Source: Anaerolineae bacterium
Lineage (GTDB): Bacteria; Chloroflexota; Anaerolineae; B4-G1
Length of the DNA stretch: 7,527 nucleotides
Direction of reading: 5' to 3'
NCBI GenBank assembly: GCA_027079895.1
Contig: JALWUZ010000157.1
Span: 1 to 7,527 of the forward strand
In this document: positions 6,321 to 7,527 of the stretch, piece by piece
Layout of the letters: each line of letters begins with the position of its first letter
Position numbering within the stretch: the first letter of the stretch is position 1
The notes under the pieces: generated by a model
What the model saw: only the letters and a program-made list of their open reading frames with translations
Told to the model about the DNA's origin: nothing
Databases searched by the model: none
Position numbers and translations under genes: made by a program

Positions 6321-6779
6321 ATGATCGCAGGAGTGGAACTCAAGGAACTGAAGACTTACAACGATGAACGCGGCTTTTTCCGGGAGATCATCCGCGTCAG
6401 CGACCCGATCTTCCCGGAGGGGTTCGGCCAGTGGAGCCACACGATGTCCTTCCAGGGGGTCGCCAAAGCCTGGCACGTCCATCAGCGGCAGGTGGATTGG
6501 TGGTACGTCGCCGTCGGCACCGTCAAGGCGGCCCTCTACGACACCCGCCCCGACTCCCCGACCTACGGCGAGTTGCAGGAGGTGATGCTGGGGGAGGGTT
6601 TCCCGCCGGTCGTGCTGAAGATTCCCCCCGGCGTGGCGCACGGGTATCGGGTGCTGAACGGCCCGGCCCACGTGTTCTACATCACTTCCAACGAGTACGA
6701 CGGCACCGACGAGGGCCGCATACCCCACGACGACCCGCAGATCGGCTACGACTGGAAGGCCGGGCCGGCGATCAAATGA
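6321..6779 (+). CDS. Short RmlC-family cupin (dTDP-4-dehydrorhamnose 3,5-epimerase-like)
   Basis: This 152-aa protein matches the double-stranded beta-helix (cupin) epimerases that act on dTDP-4-keto-6-deoxyhexoses. Family landmarks in order are DERGFFREI (15-23), FGQWSHTMSFQGVAKAWHVH (35-54), DTRPDSPTYGE (74-84), IPPGVAHGYRVL (101-112) and YITSNEYDG...DDPQIGYDW (120-145). H52 aligns with the catalytic His of the usual RGLHYQ, H107 with the His of the AHGF box, and Y126 with the region of the catalytic Tyr. It is about 30 residues shorter than typical RmlC (near 180 aa), and the usual substrate-binding Arg of RGLH is Lys (K49), so the exact substrate is doubtful. No other rml genes are nearby. 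Two GGAGG boxes (6302-6306, 6312-6316) precede the ATG. A hairpin terminator follows 15 bases after the stop. Confidence 0.87.
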   Translation: MIAGVELKELKTYNDERGFFREIIRVSDPIFPEGFGQWSHTMSFQGVAKAWHVHQRQVDWWYVAVGTVKAALYDTRPDSPTYGELQEVMLGEGFPPVVLKIPPGVAHGYRVLNGPAHVFYITSNEYDGTDEGRIPHDDPQIGYDWKAGPAIK

Positions 6780-6794
6780 CCGCCGTACATGCCG

Positions 6795-6836
6795 AAAGCC
6801 GGGCTTCCTCCGGTGTGGTGGAGGAGCCCGGCTTTT
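6795..6836. terminator. Bidirectional intrinsic terminator between convergent genes
   Basis: Arms 6795-6811 and 6820-6835 pair as an 11-bp GC-rich outer stem (AAAGCCGGGCT with AGCCCGGCTTT), a one-base T bulge and a 5-bp inner stem, around an eight-base loop. TTTT follows on the plus strand and AAA on the left gives a short T-run on the minus strand. It can therefore stop both the epimerase transcript and the acyl-CoA synthetase transcript that runs toward it. The T-tracts are short, so efficiency is uncertain. Confidence 0.8.
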
Positions 6837-6898
6837 GGCGTCTTACTCCCGTCGTCCCCGGCGGCGAGCAAGGCCGGTGCAAGGGGCACTGAGTGGGA

Positions 6899-7527
6899 TT
6901 ACTCCTTCGGAGCCTCCGGGTAGCGGCTGCGCAGCACCTTCTTGTCTATCTTGCCCACGCTGGTGCGCGGCAGTTCCTTGACGAAAACGTAGTGCTCCGG
7001 CACCGCCCACTTGGTGATGACCCCCTCGTCCACGAATTTCCGCAAATGCTCCTGCATAGCCGCGGCGGTGATGCGTTCGGCGGCCCCCTCCGCCGGGACG
7101 ATGATCGCCAGCGGACGCTCCCCCCATCGCTCGTCCGGCACGCCGATGACCGCCGCCTCCAAAACGTCGTCGTGCAGGCTGAGCAGGTTCTCCAATTCCA
7201 GCGAAGAGATCCACTCCCCGCCGCTCTTGATGACATCCTTGATGCGGTCCACAATCTGCACGTAGCCGTACTCGTCCACGTTGGCGACATCGCCGGTGTG
7301 CAGCCAGCCCCCGGCCCACAGTTCCTCGCTCCGCTCCGGGTCTTTGTAGTACCCCGGCGTCAACCAGGGCGTCCGCACCACGATCTCGCCGGTCTCCTGT
7401 CCGTCGTGGGCCACATCATTGCCGTCGGGCGCGATCACCCGCAGTTGGACGAAGGGAATCGGGAAGCCGGTCTTGATGGCCCAATCCATCTGTTTGTCCT
7501 CGTCCCATTCCTTCTCCATAAACGGCT
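6899..7527 (-). CDS. Acyl-CoA synthetase (AMP-binding), C-terminal part, cut by the window edge
   Basis: This enzyme activates a fatty acid to acyl-CoA through an acyl-adenylate. Only the last 208 codons are visible. The frame is open past the Met at 7519 to the window end, so that Met is internal and the gene starts outside. Numbering from it, the adenylation motifs are TGEIVVRTPWLTPGYYKDPE (43-62), GWLHTGDVANVDEYGYVQIVDR (71-92, with the ATP-ribose Asp D77), the hinge and A8 block KDVIKSGGEWISSLELEN (94-111), and the A10 block PRTSVGKIDKK with catalytic Lys K190. The GGEWISS form is typical of the medium/long-chain FadD/AlkK-like ligases. Chain-length preference cannot be judged without the N-terminal domain. 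The TAA stop is at 6901-6899, and the gene shares the terminator hairpin with the convergent epimerase gene. Confidence 0.95.
   Translation of the reverse strand, partial: PFMEKEWDEDKQMDWAIKTGFPIPFVQLRVIAPDGNDVAHDGQETGEIVVRTPWLTPGYYKDPERSEELWAGGWLHTGDVANVDEYGYVQIVDRIKDVIKSGGEWISSLELENLLSLHDDVLEAAVIGVPDERWGERPLAIIVPAEGAAERITAAAMQEHLRKFVDEGVITKWAVPEHYVFVKELPRTSVGKIDKKVLRSRYPEAPKE

Noticed and set aside
1..7527. CRISPR array, tRNA, rRNA, prophage, toxin-antitoxin or restriction/defence genes
   Set aside because: I looked on both strands and saw no regularly spaced repeats, no RNA gene signature and no proteins of these classes. RadC sometimes occurs near mobile elements, but here it sits among housekeeping genes.

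Overview
This is a GC-rich (roughly two-thirds G+C by eye), gene-dense bacterial chromosome segment. It holds eight protein genes, two of them cut by the window edges. Gene content and protein style suggest a Chloroflexota-like bacterium (Anaerolineae or relatives): a double zinc-ribbon membrane protein with a PLDc_N-like helix, a site-2-protease-like M50 peptidase, and a CBM-like protein with an unfamiliar C-terminal domain. This assignment is inference from recalled family resemblance; no rRNA or other marker is present to prove it.

Layout. Bases 1-1107 (+) are the C-terminal three quarters of pyruvate kinase. A small membrane zinc-ribbon gene (1118-1603, -) converges on it, with only 10 bases between the two stop codons. 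A 63-bp divergent spacer with an AT-rich promoter-like core separates that gene from a plus-strand run: a RadC-family protein (1667-2383), a carbohydrate-binding-like multidomain protein (2407-3741), a class I/II PLP aminotransferase (3778-4947), and an M50 membrane metallopeptidase (4970-6142). After a 178-bp gap comes a short RmlC-family cupin epimerase (6321-6779). A bidirectional hairpin terminator (6795-6836) separates it from the convergent 3' part of an acyl-CoA synthetase gene (6899-7527, -).

The plus-strand genes from radC to the peptidase lie 22-36 bases apart, each with a good Shine-Dalgarno site, so they are probably co-transcribed. They do not form one recognisable pathway: DNA-repair-associated, possible glycan binding, amino-acid metabolism, intramembrane proteolysis and sugar-nucleotide epimerisation look like housekeeping and accessory genes strung together. 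The flanking genes belong to central carbon metabolism (pyruvate kinase) and fatty-acid activation (acyl-CoA synthetase).

The most interesting structure is the 178-bp gap after the peptidase. It reads as a small MITE-like element of about 150 bp (6144-6293). It has imperfect terminal inverted repeats, an internal 31-base palindrome and a perfect 7-base flanking direct repeat (TTCTGAG). The left copy of that repeat contains the last sense codon and the stop codon of the peptidase gene. Removing the element and one repeat copy puts the epimerase start codon only 21 bases after the peptidase stop, which matches the tight spacing of the rest of the run. The second item worth attention is the 444-aa CBM-like protein: it lacks an evident signal peptide and ends in a domain I cannot name.
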